Assembly (NCBI RefSeq): GCF_900078195.1
Contig: NZ_FJVE01000007.1
Coordinates: forward strand, 992,001-1,056,000
Direction of reading: 5' to 3'
From: Clostridium sp. Marseille-P299
Lineage (GTDB): Bacteria > Bacillota > Clostridia > Lachnospirales > Lachnospiraceae
Length of the DNA: 64,000 nt
The notes beneath the pieces are model-generated. The model was given only the letters and a program-made list of their open reading frames with translations, was not told the origin of the DNA and searched no databases. Shown here one piece after another: positions 9,214-17,982 of this stretch (within the stretch, counting starts at the first letter, position 1; every line of letters starts with the position of its first letter). A program made the position numbers and the translations under genes.

Positions 9214-9884
9214 TCATTCACCCTCAATACATATCCAGTACCACGTAAGGTATGAATTAATTTTGGAGAATAATTATCGTCAATTTTCTTGCGAAGATAT
9301 CTTATATAAACATCAACAACGTTAGAACCACCTTCATAATCGTAATTCCAAATATGTTGTTCTATTTTATCTCTAGAGAGAACAATTCCGCTATTTCGAA
9401 TCATGTACTCTAAAATAGAGAATTCCTTACTGGATAAAGATATCTCAACATCATCGCGAAATACCGTTCTGGTATCGCAATCTACTGTTAAATTGGCAAG
9501 GGTATAGCAATTACTTGTATTATTTGAAGCACGTCGTAACATTGCACGAAGCCTTGCTAAGAGCTCTTCAAATGAGAATGGTTTCACTAAATAATCATCA
9601 GCGCCAGCATCAAGTCCTACCACTCGGTCCTCGATACTATCTTTTGCGGTTAACAGAAGAACAGGAGTATTATTCTTTGCTAATCGCATTTTTTTAAGTA
9701 CTTGAATACCATCTACCAAAGGCATCATGATATCTAAAATAATTGCATCATATTCTGCTAACTCGATATACTCTAGTGCTTGTTTACCATCAAAACAAGC
9801 ATCCACGCTGTAGTGTACTGCTTCTAATTTTTTTGTAATTACATTATTTAAATCTTTTTCATCTTCAACTACTAATATTCGCAA
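9210..9884 (-). CDS. OmpR/PhoB-family response regulator (TTG start)
   Basis: 224-aa DNA-binding regulator partnered with the kinase downstream. The receiver domain has the acidic pair E7/D8, phosphoacceptor D51 (DAIILDIMMP), and the LLTAKD and LVKPF sequences. A winged-helix OmpR-type domain follows, ending with VDVYIRYLRKKID and RGTGYVLR. An ATG-started frame extends to 9920, but AAGGAGG lies 8 nt before a TTG at 9884. That start gives the canonical N-terminus MRILVVEDE, so TTG is the likely start. The gene is divergent from cas3 across an AT-rich spacer. Confidence 0.93.
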   Translation of the reverse strand: MRILVVEDEKDLNNVITKKLEAVHYSVDACFDGKQALEYIELAEYDAIILDIMMPLVDGIQVLKKMRLAKNNTPVLLLTAKDSIEDRVVGLDAGADDYLVKPFSFEELLARLRAMLRRASNNTSNCYTLANLTVDCDTRTVFRDDVEISLSSKEFSILEYMIRNSGIVLSRDKIEQHIWNYDYEGGSNVVDVYIRYLRKKIDDNYSPKLIHTLRGTGYVLRVNE

Positions 9885-10245
9885 TTTTAACACCTCCTTA
9901 TATAGAATTATAATTGCCAATGATTAAAATAAAATGAAAGTTTTTTATTAAATATGTAATTTATTTTTATTATAATCTGTAGAATTTGTTTCTGGCAAGG
10001 TTAATTTTGGAATCATATTGATTATTAACAGGTGGAAAATGGAAAATGAAATGAAATATTTAGTTTCCAGATTAAAAAAATAATAGTTTTAAATATAGAA
10101 AATAATTGTGTTTATTGTAATTAAGTTCCAAAACAATGTAAAATATTGTTGAATAAATAGAATGTTTGAACTATTATAGAATATAAACAACCAATTTAAA
10201 CTTAAGTAATTTTTTAAGAAAAAATATAAAATAAAGGAGTTTTTA
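9885..10245. other. AT-rich divergent intergenic region between response regulator and cas3
   Basis: About 360 bp with no credible gene. It holds the RBS and promoter space for the minus-strand two-component operon and a sigma-A-like promoter for the cas operon (10149-10177). I see no repeats, no CRISPR leader features and no tRNA here. Confidence 0.6.
10149..10177 (+). promoter_or_regulatory. Putative sigma-A promoter of the cas operon
   Basis: TTGAAT (10149-10154) and TATTAT (10172-10177) are separated by exactly 17 bp. It lies about 70 bp upstream of the cas3 start, which has RBS AAAGGAG. Confidence 0.5.
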
Positions 10246-12453
10246 ATGAACTATCTAGCTCATGTAAGAGAAGATGGTACGGAACAAGATTTAATAGTAC
10301 ATCTTAAAAATACTGCAGAAATTGCAAAAAAATTTGCTGAGGATTTTAATAATAGTGACTATGCGTATTTATGTGGTTTATTCCATGATATAGGTAAGTA
10401 TTCAGAAGCATTTCAAAAAAGGATTCGTAATGATGGTAAGCGTTGTGACCATTCTACTGCTGGAGCCAGAGTTGTTAAAGATTTATCTCGTTTTGGTAAG
10501 ATATTGTCTTTTTGTATTACTGGACATCATGGGGGACTTCTAAATCATGGCACTTATTCTGATATAGATAGAGAAAGAACACTTTGTTCAAGGTTATCTA
10601 AGGATTATAAAATTCCGAATTTTGATGCATTCATGAAAGAAATTGAAATAGAGGATTTAAGATATGACACACCGCCCAACTTAAAGATTTATGATTCCAA
10701 TGATTTTGGTATGACCTTTTATATGTTTATAAAGATGCTACATTCTTGTTTGACAGATGCTGATTATTTAGATACCGAAGCATTTATGTACAATGGGAAC
10801 ATCAATAGAACTGTCAATTATGATTTTGAAGAAATGCTTGATAAATTGAATTTATGCTTAAAACATCTTCAAAAAAATGATGGTATTATAAATGTAAAAC
10901 GACAGGAGATTTTACAGGATTGTATAGAAAAAGCTTATTTACCACGAGGTTTATATACTCTTACGGTACCAACTGGGGGAGGAAAAACACTTTCTTCCAT
11001 GGCTTTTTCGTTAAATCATCTGATTAAAAATCAAATGAATCGTATTATTTATGTGATCCCCTATACTAATATTATTGAACAAACAGCAAAAGTTTTTTCT
11101 GATATTTTTGGGCCTGATGTTATATTAGAACATCATTCTAATTATGATTTTAATTCAGAAGATGATGATTTTTATAATGTTAAGAAATTAGCATCGCAAA
11201 ATTGGGATATGCCAATTGTTATAACAACGAACGTTCAATTTTTTGAGTCCATTTATTCAAATAAAACAACTCGATCAAGAAAATTACATAATATTACGAA
11301 CAGTTTAATTATATTTGATGAGGCACAAATGCTACCGTTGGAATATATAAAAGCATGTACGAAAGCAATTTCAGAATTGGTTATTAATTATAACTGTACT
11401 GCTGTATTATGTACTGCTACACAGCCTTCTCTTACAAATATGTTTCCAAGAGAGATACGACCGATTGAAATATGTAAGAATACGAAAGAATTATATGAAT
11501 TATTTAAACGTACAACTATAATTAATAGAGGATTACTTACAACAAAAGAGTTAGCAAATGAAATGAATGAATTATATCAATGTCTAACTATTGTTAATAC
11601 AAGAAGACATGCAAAGAGCTTATTTTCAATGTTAAAAGGTGAGGGTGTATTTCACTTATCTACACTAATGTGTCCAGAGCATCGAAAGCAAGTAATTGAT
11701 GAGATTAGAATGAGATTGAGAGAAAATAAACCGTGTAAGGTAGTTTCAACGAGACTAATTGAAGCTGGTGTTGATGTAGATTTTCCGAGGGTTTACAGGG
11801 CTTTTGCGGGGCTTGATTCTATTATCCAGTCAGCAGGAAGAGGAAATAGAGAAGGAAAGTTAAGAGATAAAAATGGTAATTTGACTCAAGGTGAAATACA
11901 TATTTTTGAAGCAGATGATGAATATACAAAAAATCAGCCTTTAAATTTTAAAGCTCCAATAGAGATAACGAAAAAGATTATACGCGATTACAAAGATATT
12001 ACTTCACCAGAAGCAATTGAATCGTATTTTGATAAACTATATTTTTATAATGGGGAAGAATCTTTGGATAATAAAGATATAATAAAGCGTATAAATGAAG
12101 CATGTCCTAAAAAGGTTAAAAGTTTTGATGAAGCATTTACTTATCCATTTGAGGATATTGCTAGAGACTTCAAATTAATGGAAGAGAATACAGTTTCTGT
12201 TATTATTCCATTTGATTGCCTTGCGGTTAGGAAGATTAATGAATTAAGATATGTTGACTTTATCGGTGAGATATTAAAATCATTACAGGGTTATACGGTT
12301 AATATTTATGAACGTGAATATAACAATTTGTATGGGGCAGGTAAGATAGAATTAGTGCAAAAAGATATTGCAGTACTTAGGAGTATGGAAGATTATAGCG
12401 AAGAGATGGGGATAAACATAGAAATCAAATCTGGAGTTGGATTGTTTTATTAA
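10246..12453 (+). CDS. cas3: CRISPR-associated helicase/nuclease Cas3 (HD-type, subtype I-C)
   Basis: 735-aa effector nuclease-helicase that unwinds and degrades DNA marked by Cascade. The N-terminal HD nuclease domain shows H20 (VHLKNTAEIA), the HD pair H47-D48 (GLFHDIGKYS) and DHSTAGA. The superfamily 2 helicase follows, with Walker A (VPTGGGKT, about residues 242-249), DEAQ box (IIFDEAQMLP, about 355) and motif VI (QSAGRGNREG, about 528-537). The length is usual for I-C Cas3. It is the first gene of the cas operon; cas5c starts 37 bp after its stop. Confidence 0.96.
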   Translation: MNYLAHVREDGTEQDLIVHLKNTAEIAKKFAEDFNNSDYAYLCGLFHDIGKYSEAFQKRIRNDGKRCDHSTAGARVVKDLSRFGKILSFCITGHHGGLLNHGTYSDIDRERTLCSRLSKDYKIPNFDAFMKEIEIEDLRYDTPPNLKIYDSNDFGMTFYMFIKMLHSCLTDADYLDTEAFMYNGNINRTVNYDFEEMLDKLNLCLKHLQKNDGIINVKRQEILQDCIEKAYLPRGLYTLTVPTGGGKTLSSMAFSLNHLIKNQMNRIIYVIPYTNIIEQTAKVFSDIFGPDVILEHHSNYDFNSEDDDFYNVKKLASQNWDMPIVITTNVQFFESIYSNKTTRSRKLHNITNSLIIFDEAQMLPLEYIKACTKAISELVINYNCTAVLCTATQPSLTNMFPREIRPIEICKNTKELYELFKRTTIINRGLLTTKELANEMNELYQCLTIVNTRRHAKSLFSMLKGEGVFHLSTLMCPEHRKQVIDEIRMRLRENKPCKVVSTRLIEAGVDVDFPRVYRAFAGLDSIIQSAGRGNREGKLRDKNGNLTQGEIHIFEADDEYTKNQPLNFKAPIEITKKIIRDYKDITSPEAIESYFDKLYFYNGEESLDNKDIIKRINEACPKKVKSFDEAFTYPFEDIARDFKLMEENTVSVIIPFDCLAVRKINELRYVDFIGEILKSLQGYTVNIYEREYNNLYGAGKIELVQKDIAVLRSMEDYSEEMGINIEIKSGVGLFY

Positions 12454-12490
12454 ATGAACTTACTTTAAATCATTGAAAGGAGGTGATAAC

Positions 12491-13153
12491 ATGGGTTATG
12501 GATTTAAGGTGGAATTGTTTGGTGATTATGCACTGTTTAGCAGGCCAGAATTTAAGGTGGAACGTGTAAGTTATGATATTATAACTCCTTCTGCTGCAAG
12601 AGGGATATTAGAGGCAATTTATTGGAAACCAGCGATTCATTATGTTATAGATAAAATACATGTAATCAATGAACCAAAGTTTAAAAATATAAGAAGAAAT
12701 GAAGTAAGTGCTAAAATCTTGGCTTCGGATATGAAAAAATTAATGAGTGGTATAGAAGTTTCTAGAGCTTATATTAACACAAAAGATACAATACAGCAGC
12801 GAGCATCTATGATTTTAACGAATGTGCGTTACGTTATTGAAGCTCATTTTGAAATGACAAAGAAAGCAGGGGAAGAAGATACGCCAGAAAAACATTATAA
12901 CATATTGCTTCGTCGTTTGAGAAAAGGACAGATGTTTTATCAACCTTATTTCGGATGTAGAGAATTTCCAGCGAATTTTAGAATCATAGAAGATGATGAA
13001 ATACCGAAAAGTAATATTGTTGGTGAAAGAGATCTAGGTTTTATGCTTTACGACATGAATTTTAGTGAGTCTGAAAATATTACACCAATGTTTTTTCGTG
13101 CATATTGGAAAAACGGAGTAGTAGATTTAACAGATGTAGATATTGTGAGGTGA
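12491..13153 (+). CDS. cas5c: Type I-C Cas5 (Cas5c/Cas5d), pre-crRNA endoribonuclease
   Basis: 220-aa RAMP protein. In subtype I-C, Cas5 replaces Cas6 and cuts the repeat RNA. Candidate catalytic residues in the positions known from Bacillus halodurans Cas5d are present: Y44 (EAIYWKP) and the adjacent pair K134-H135 (TPEKHYNILLRRL), followed by the family sequence QPYFGCREFPA. The frame is open from 12473, but AAAGGAGGTGATAAC places the start at ATG 12491. No cas6 gene exists in the locus, consistent with this role. The stop is 5 bp before the cas8c start. Confidence 0.95.
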   Translation: MGYGFKVELFGDYALFSRPEFKVERVSYDIITPSAARGILEAIYWKPAIHYVIDKIHVINEPKFKNIRRNEVSAKILASDMKKLMSGIEVSRAYINTKDTIQQRASMILTNVRYVIEAHFEMTKKAGEEDTPEKHYNILLRRLRKGQMFYQPYFGCREFPANFRIIEDDEIPKSNIVGERDLGFMLYDMNFSESENITPMFFRAYWKNGVVDLTDVDIVR

Positions 13154-13158
13154 GGTGG

Positions 13159-14940
13159 ATGTTACTACAGTCATTGGTAAAATACTATGAAATTTTATCG
13201 GAGGATGAGGACTATAACATTCCACAGCAAGGATTTGGTAATGTGAAAGTCTCATTTGCTCTTAATATTTCAAAAGAAGGGGAATTGTTAAATATGGTAC
13301 CCCTTAAAGTGCCGAGTAAGACTACTAAAAAATTGGTAGCACAAAACATGATTGTTCCGGAGCCAGTTACAAGATCAAGTGGAGTGTCGCCTAATTTTTT
13401 GTGTGATAACTCAAGTTATGTATTTGGGTTTGACAACAAAGGGAAGCCAAAACGTTCCATAGAATGTTTTGAAGCGTTTAAAAAGTTACATATGGATATC
13501 TTGGGAAATGTAGATTGCATTGAAGCAAGAGCAGTTATCAATTTTTTAAATAATTGGGATGTAAGATATTCTGTAGATAATGGAATCGTAAGAGAATATT
13601 TAGATGACATATATGGTGGTGCTAATTTTGTTTTTATAGTAGATAATATGAGCCACTATGTACATCAAAATGAAGAGATTAAAAGAGCTTGGATGAAATA
13701 TAAAAATTCTACAGAATCGGTTATAAAAAACTGTCTTGTCACTGGAAAAAAGTCAGCTATTGCAAGGCTTCACCCAATTATTAAAGGGATTAATGGAGGG
13801 CAAGCAATGGGAAACTCTCTAGTGTCCTTCAATGCAAAAGCGTATGAATCTTATGGGAATGAAGATAGTCAAGGATTCAATTCACCAGTGTCGGAATATG
13901 CTGCTTTTGCTTATGGAACGGTACTTAATCATTTATTAGAGGATAAGGCTCATCGTTTAACGATTGGTGATTCAACTGTTGTATACTGGGCAGAATCTCC
14001 GAAGTCCATTTTTCAGGATATGATGTCTTTTATGCTGGAACCACATAGTAAAGAAAAGATAGATTCAGATGATGAAGAATACATAGTAGATTTAAGTGCA
14101 GCGAAAGAAGTAAGAGGTATTTTAGAAAGAATTTCAGAAGGTAAGAAAATTGATATTGATTCTCTTTGTATTGATAAGAATGTTCAATTTTATATTCTTG
14201 GATTATCACCAAATGCTGCAAGAATTTCTGTAAGATTTTTTATACAAAATTCATTTGGAAAAGTAACAGAAAATATAATTAAGCATTATGAGAATTTGGC
14301 AATAGAAAAGCAATACGAAAGTGATAAGAATTGGCTATCTATATGGGGGATTCTAAATGAAACAGTATCGCCTAACTCAAGAGATAAATCAGCCTCGCCA
14401 TTACTATCAGGATCTGTTATGCGTGCCATATTAGAAGGTAGCTCTTATCCAACTGAACTTTTTCATGCGGTGATGATTCGCATACGGGCGGAAGGAAATA
14501 TTAACTATAATAAAGCTGGGATTATTAAGGCTTATCTAACACGCTGTAAGAATTATAATAAATATAAGGAGGTATTGACTTTGTCACTAAATAACGAAAG
14601 TACAAATAAAGCATATGTATTGGGAAGATTATTTGCTATTTTGGAAAAAGTTCAGCAGGATGCGAATCCAGGAATAAATACAACAATAAAAGATAGATAT
14701 TTTACATCAGCTTGTGCAACACCAGCAAATGTTTTTCCTATTCTATTAAAGTTATCGAATCATCATATTTCAAAAGCCGAGTATGGAAAGAATAGTGAAA
14801 ATCGTATAAGGGGAGTAATGGACTTATTATCAGTAAATGAGAATCCATTTCCAAAACAATTACCATTGGAAGAACAGGGGATTTTCGTATTAGGATATTA
14901 TCATCAAAAAAATGCATTTTATAAGAAGGAGGAGGCTTAA
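13159..14940 (+). CDS. cas8c: Type I-C Cascade large subunit Cas8c (Csd1)
   Basis: 593-aa large subunit of the I-C interference complex, expected to recognise the PAM and, through internal initiation in some I-C systems, to yield a small Cas11c subunit. Csd1-family sequences include LVKYYEILSEDED near the start, CLVTGKKSAIARLHPIIKGI in the middle and EQGIFVLGYYHQKNAFY at the end. The frame continues upstream to 13105 inside cas5c, but GTGAGGTGG before ATG 13159 and the family N-terminus MLLQSLVKYYE fix the start. A strong internal site, AATATAAGGAGG followed by an in-frame TTG at 14581, could be the Cas11c start. Confidence 0.93.
   Translation: MLLQSLVKYYEILSEDEDYNIPQQGFGNVKVSFALNISKEGELLNMVPLKVPSKTTKKLVAQNMIVPEPVTRSSGVSPNFLCDNSSYVFGFDNKGKPKRSIECFEAFKKLHMDILGNVDCIEARAVINFLNNWDVRYSVDNGIVREYLDDIYGGANFVFIVDNMSHYVHQNEEIKRAWMKYKNSTESVIKNCLVTGKKSAIARLHPIIKGINGGQAMGNSLVSFNAKAYESYGNEDSQGFNSPVSEYAAFAYGTVLNHLLEDKAHRLTIGDSTVVYWAESPKSIFQDMMSFMLEPHSKEKIDSDDEEYIVDLSAAKEVRGILERISEGKKIDIDSLCIDKNVQFYILGLSPNAARISVRFFIQNSFGKVTENIIKHYENLAIEKQYESDKNWLSIWGILNETVSPNSRDKSASPLLSGSVMRAILEGSSYPTELFHAVMIRIRAEGNINYNKAGIIKAYLTRCKNYNKYKEVLTLSLNNESTNKAYVLGRLFAILEKVQQDANPGINTTIKDRYFTSACATPANVFPILLKLSNHHISKAEYGKNSENRIRGVMDLLSVNENPFPKQLPLEEQGIFVLGYYHQKNAFYKKEEA
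14581..14940 (+). CDS. Putative internally initiated small subunit Cas11c within cas8c
   Basis: Inside cas8c, the sequence AAGGAGG at 14565-14571 lies 9 nt before an in-frame TTG at 14581, which would give a product of about 119 aa starting LSLNNESTNKAYVLGRLFAILEK when read as internal residues. Type I-C systems are known to make the Cas11 small subunit from the 3' part of cas8c by internal initiation, and the size and position fit. This is read from one RBS match and family knowledge; no expression evidence is available. Confidence 0.6.
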   Translation: MSLNNESTNKAYVLGRLFAILEKVQQDANPGINTTIKDRYFTSACATPANVFPILLKLSNHHISKAEYGKNSENRIRGVMDLLSVNENPFPKQLPLEEQGIFVLGYYHQKNAFYKKEEA

Positions 14941-14941
14941 A

Positions 14942-15823
14942 ATGAGTAATGTAATTAAAAATAGATATGAATTTACTGTGTTATTTGATGTTGAAAATGG
15001 AAATCCAAATGGGGATCCTGATGCTGGAAATATGCCAAGAGTTGATCCTGAAACTGGATATGGGATTGTGACGGATGTTTGCTTGAAACGAAAAATTCGT
15101 AATTATGTAGAAACAGTGAAAGAGGACAGCGAAGGATATCGTATTTATATAAAAGAAGGAGTACCTTTAAATCAAAGTGATAAAGAAGCTTATACATATC
15201 TTGGAATTGATGAAAAAGAAGCAAATAAGAGTAAGGGTGAAATCGATGAAAAGATAGCAGATTTTATGTGCCAAAATTTTTATGATATAAGAACCTTTGG
15301 GGCTGTAATGACTACTTTTGTAAAAGCAAAGTTAAACTGTGGACAAGTTAGGGGACCTGTTCAACTTGGCTTTGCTAAAAGTATAGATCCTATTATACCA
15401 CAGGAAGTTACAATAACTAGAGTTGCAATTACAACAGAAGCAGATGCTAAGAAAAAAGAAACAGAAATGGGGCGTAAGCACATTATTCCATATGCTCTTT
15501 ATCGTGCCGATGGATATGTATCTGCGAATTTAGCAAGAAAAACGACAAAATTTAATGAAGAAGATTTAGAATTATTATGGGATGCAATAATAAATATGTT
15601 TGAAATAGATCATTCAGCAGCGAGAGGTAAAATGTCAGTTAGAAGTTTAATTGTATTTAAGCATAATAGTGAACTTGGATGTTGTCCAGCACATAAATTG
15701 TTTGAATCTATTTCAGTAGCTAAAAATGATGAAGTTGCAACACCTAGAAAATACAGTGATTACAATGTAATTATAAATGAGAATAACATTCCAGACGGTG
15801 TTGAGTTAATACAAATGCTATGA
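14942..15823 (+). CDS. cas7c: Type I-C Cascade backbone protein Cas7c (Csd2)
   Basis: 293-aa backbone subunit that coats crRNA. Diagnostic Csd2 sequences are RYEFTVLFDVENGNPNGDPDAGNMPR at residues about 7-32 (glycine/asparagine/aspartate-rich), FMCQNFYDIRTFGAVM and RGPVQLGFAKSIDPI. An upstream in-frame ATG at 14912 lies within cas8c, but AAGGAGGAGG spaced before ATG 14942 decides the start. The start is 1 bp after the cas8c stop, and the end overlaps cas4 by 4 nt. Confidence 0.96.
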   Translation: MSNVIKNRYEFTVLFDVENGNPNGDPDAGNMPRVDPETGYGIVTDVCLKRKIRNYVETVKEDSEGYRIYIKEGVPLNQSDKEAYTYLGIDEKEANKSKGEIDEKIADFMCQNFYDIRTFGAVMTTFVKAKLNCGQVRGPVQLGFAKSIDPIIPQEVTITRVAITTEADAKKKETEMGRKHIIPYALYRADGYVSANLARKTTKFNEEDLELLWDAIINMFEIDHSAARGKMSVRSLIVFKHNSELGCCPAHKLFESISVAKNDEVATPRKYSDYNVIINENNIPDGVELIQML

Positions 15824-16488
15824 TGTATGAAGAGGATGATTATTTAAATTTATCTGGTATACAACATTTTGAATTCTGTAGAAGGCAATGGGCACTAATA
15901 CATATTGAACAACAATGGGCAGAGAATCTTCGAACGGTAGAAGGAGACTTATTTCACAACCGAGCGCATAATGGAAATATTACAGAAAAACGTGGAGATA
16001 TTATTATTTCAAGGGGTATGGCAGTATATTCAAGAAGTTTAGGTATCAACGGAGTCTGTGATGTGGTTGAATTTCATAAAGATGAAAATGGTATCAAACT
16101 TCATGGAAAAAGAGGGTTGTATAAAGTGTATCCAGTTGAATACAAAAAGGGTGAGCCTAAGGAAAACGATGTGGATATTCTTCAACTTGTAGCGCAGGTA
16201 ATTTGTCTTGAAGAAATGCTTTGTTGCGAAATTAATATGGGATATCTATATTATGGAGAAACAAGACATAGGATTGAAGTGAAGATAGATAATACATTGC
16301 GAGAAAAGGTGGTAAAGACTTTTAAAGAGATGCATGAAATATATGAGAGACGCTATACGCCTAAGGTTAAATTAACGAAATCATGTAATGCTTGTTCTTT
16401 AAAGGATATATGTATACCTAAGTTATGTAAAAATAAATCTGCTAAGAAATATATTGAATCAAAAATTTCAGAGGAGATTGTTGGATGA
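15820..16488 (+). CDS. cas4: Cas4 adaptation nuclease (RecB-like, Fe-S)
   Basis: 222-aa protein that trims prespacers and helps choose PAM and orientation. The first cluster cysteine is in QHFEFCRRQWALI; the RecB-type nuclease motifs GVCDVVEF and VYPVEYKKG follow, then DILQLVAQVICLEEM. The last three cluster cysteines are in the C-terminal CNACSLKDIC and PKLC. It overlaps cas7c by 4 nt (ATGA) and cas1 by 4 nt. All four cysteine positions are present, so it looks active. Confidence 0.94.
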   Translation: MMYEEDDYLNLSGIQHFEFCRRQWALIHIEQQWAENLRTVEGDLFHNRAHNGNITEKRGDIIISRGMAVYSRSLGINGVCDVVEFHKDENGIKLHGKRGLYKVYPVEYKKGEPKENDVDILQLVAQVICLEEMLCCEINMGYLYYGETRHRIEVKIDNTLREKVVKTFKEMHEIYERRYTPKVKLTKSCNACSLKDICIPKLCKNKSAKKYIESKISEEIVG

Positions 16489-17516
16489 AAAAATTATTAA
16501 ATACATTATATGTAACCTCTCCTGATAGGTATCTTGCATTAGATGGTGAGAATGTTGTTATTATATGTGAGAATCAAGAGATTGGAAGACTGCCACTACA
16601 TAATTTAGAAGGCATTGTGACATTTGGATATACAGGAGCTAGTCCAGCACTCATGGGAGCTTGCGCAAGGAATAACATTATGTTATGTTTTATGACAAGT
16701 AATGGGCGTTTTCTTGCAAGAGTTACTGGAGAAGTAAGAGGTAATGTTACTCTTAGAAAAACACAGTATCGTTTTTCTGATAATGAAATCGATAGTGCAA
16801 AGATTGCAAAAAACTTTATCATTGGTAAGATTTATAATTCTAGATGGATTATTGAGCGCGCCACAAGAGATCATGCTTTAAGGCTTGATGTTGAAAAGTT
16901 AAAGAAGGCATCTGCTTATTTGAAGAATTCTATGAGTTATATATCAACTTGTGATAGTTTGGATGCTATTAGAGGGTATGAGGGTGAAGCTGCAAGTGTT
17001 TATTTTTCAGTATTTGATGATTTAATTTTGCAACAAAAAGAAAAATTCTATTTTAAAAATAGGAATAAACGTCCACCGTTAGATAATGTAAATGCTTTAT
17101 TATCTTTTTGTTATACCATGCTTGCTAATATGACTGCTTCAGCTTTAGAAGTAGTTGGTCTTGATCCCTATGTAGGTTTTTTACATAGGGATAGACCGGG
17201 AAGAATTTCGTTGGCACTAGATTTAATGGAAGAGTTAAGATCAGTATTTGCAGACCGTTTTGTTTTATCTTTAATAAATAAGAGAATTGTAAATGAAAAA
17301 GGTTTTGTAAAAAAGGAAAACGGAGCTGTTATAATGACGGATGATTGTAAGAAAACTGTATTAACAGCTTGGCAAACAAAAAAACAAGAAAAGATACTGC
17401 ATCCTTTTTTAGAAGAAAAAGTTGAATGGGGACTTGTACCTTATGTTCAGGCTATGTTATTAAGTCGTTTCTTAAGAGGTGATATTGACGAGTACCCACC
17501 GTTTATGTGGAAGTAG
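16485..17516 (+). CDS. cas1: Cas1 integrase
   Basis: 343-aa integrase that inserts new spacers at the leader end of the array. The metal-site motifs are intact: GYEGEAA (E166/E168), the histidine in VGLDPYVGFLHRDRPG and the acidic DLMEELR. An N-terminal beta-strand dimerisation domain precedes the helical catalytic domain. It overlaps cas4 by 4 nt and is directly followed by cas2. Confidence 0.96.
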   Translation: MKKLLNTLYVTSPDRYLALDGENVVIICENQEIGRLPLHNLEGIVTFGYTGASPALMGACARNNIMLCFMTSNGRFLARVTGEVRGNVTLRKTQYRFSDNEIDSAKIAKNFIIGKIYNSRWIIERATRDHALRLDVEKLKKASAYLKNSMSYISTCDSLDAIRGYEGEAASVYFSVFDDLILQQKEKFYFKNRNKRPPLDNVNALLSFCYTMLANMTASALEVVGLDPYVGFLHRDRPGRISLALDLMEELRSVFADRFVLSLINKRIVNEKGFVKKENGAVIMTDDCKKTVLTAWQTKKQEKILHPFLEEKVEWGLVPYVQAMLLSRFLRGDIDEYPPFMWK

Positions 17517-17522
17517 GTGTTT

Positions 17523-17813
17523 ATGTTAGTTCTTATTACATATGATGTAAATACAGAAACAGCAGCTGGTAGAAAACGTTTGAGAATGGTGGCAAAGCAA
17601 TGTAAAAATTATGGTCAAAGAGTACAGAATTCGGTATTTGAATGTATTATGGATGCTGCCAAATGTCGTCAGGTTAAGGCTATACTTGAAGGAATTATAG
17701 ATAAAGAAAAGGATAGCTTACGATTTTACTATTTAGGTGAAAATTATAAAAGAAAAGTTGAACATATTGGTGCTAAAGAAACATTTGATATTGAAGGTAC
17801 ATTATTATTTTAG
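17523..17813 (+). CDS. cas2: Cas2 adaptation protein
   Basis: 96-aa ferredoxin-fold partner of Cas1 that forms the integration complex. It begins MLVLITYDVNTE, with the conserved early aspartate, and has the family sequence RVQNSVFEC. A GTG at 17517 is in frame two codons earlier, but ATG 17523 gives the canonical N-terminus and lies after the weak site AGTAGGTG. It is the last cas gene; the leader begins immediately at its stop codon. Confidence 0.95.
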   Translation: MLVLITYDVNTETAAGRKRLRMVAKQCKNYGQRVQNSVFECIMDAAKCRQVKAILEGIIDKEKDSLRFYYLGENYKRKVEHIGAKETFDIEGTLLF

Positions 17814-17982
17814 TGCGAACCAGAAGTGATCATAAATTCCTTGGAGATTCGCACCAATTTCTATACTGCTTTGCGTGTTATTTAAATGGTTATTATATTT
17901 TATTTTAATATTATTTTTAGATTTTTATGCAAAAAATATATAAATGATATAGAATTCTAGATATTTTTTGTTGTTATTTGCT
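17813..17982 (+). promoter_or_regulatory. CRISPR leader with inverted repeat
   Basis: 170-bp AT-rich segment between the cas2 stop and the first repeat. An inverted repeat GTGCGAA (17813-17819) / TTCGCAC (17848-17854) brackets a conserved-looking purine/pyrimidine core (CATAAATTCCTTGGAGA). This arrangement is recurrent directly downstream of cas2 in subtype I-C loci. The rest is A/T-rich and should hold the array promoter and the integration signal next to repeat 1. Confidence 0.75.
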
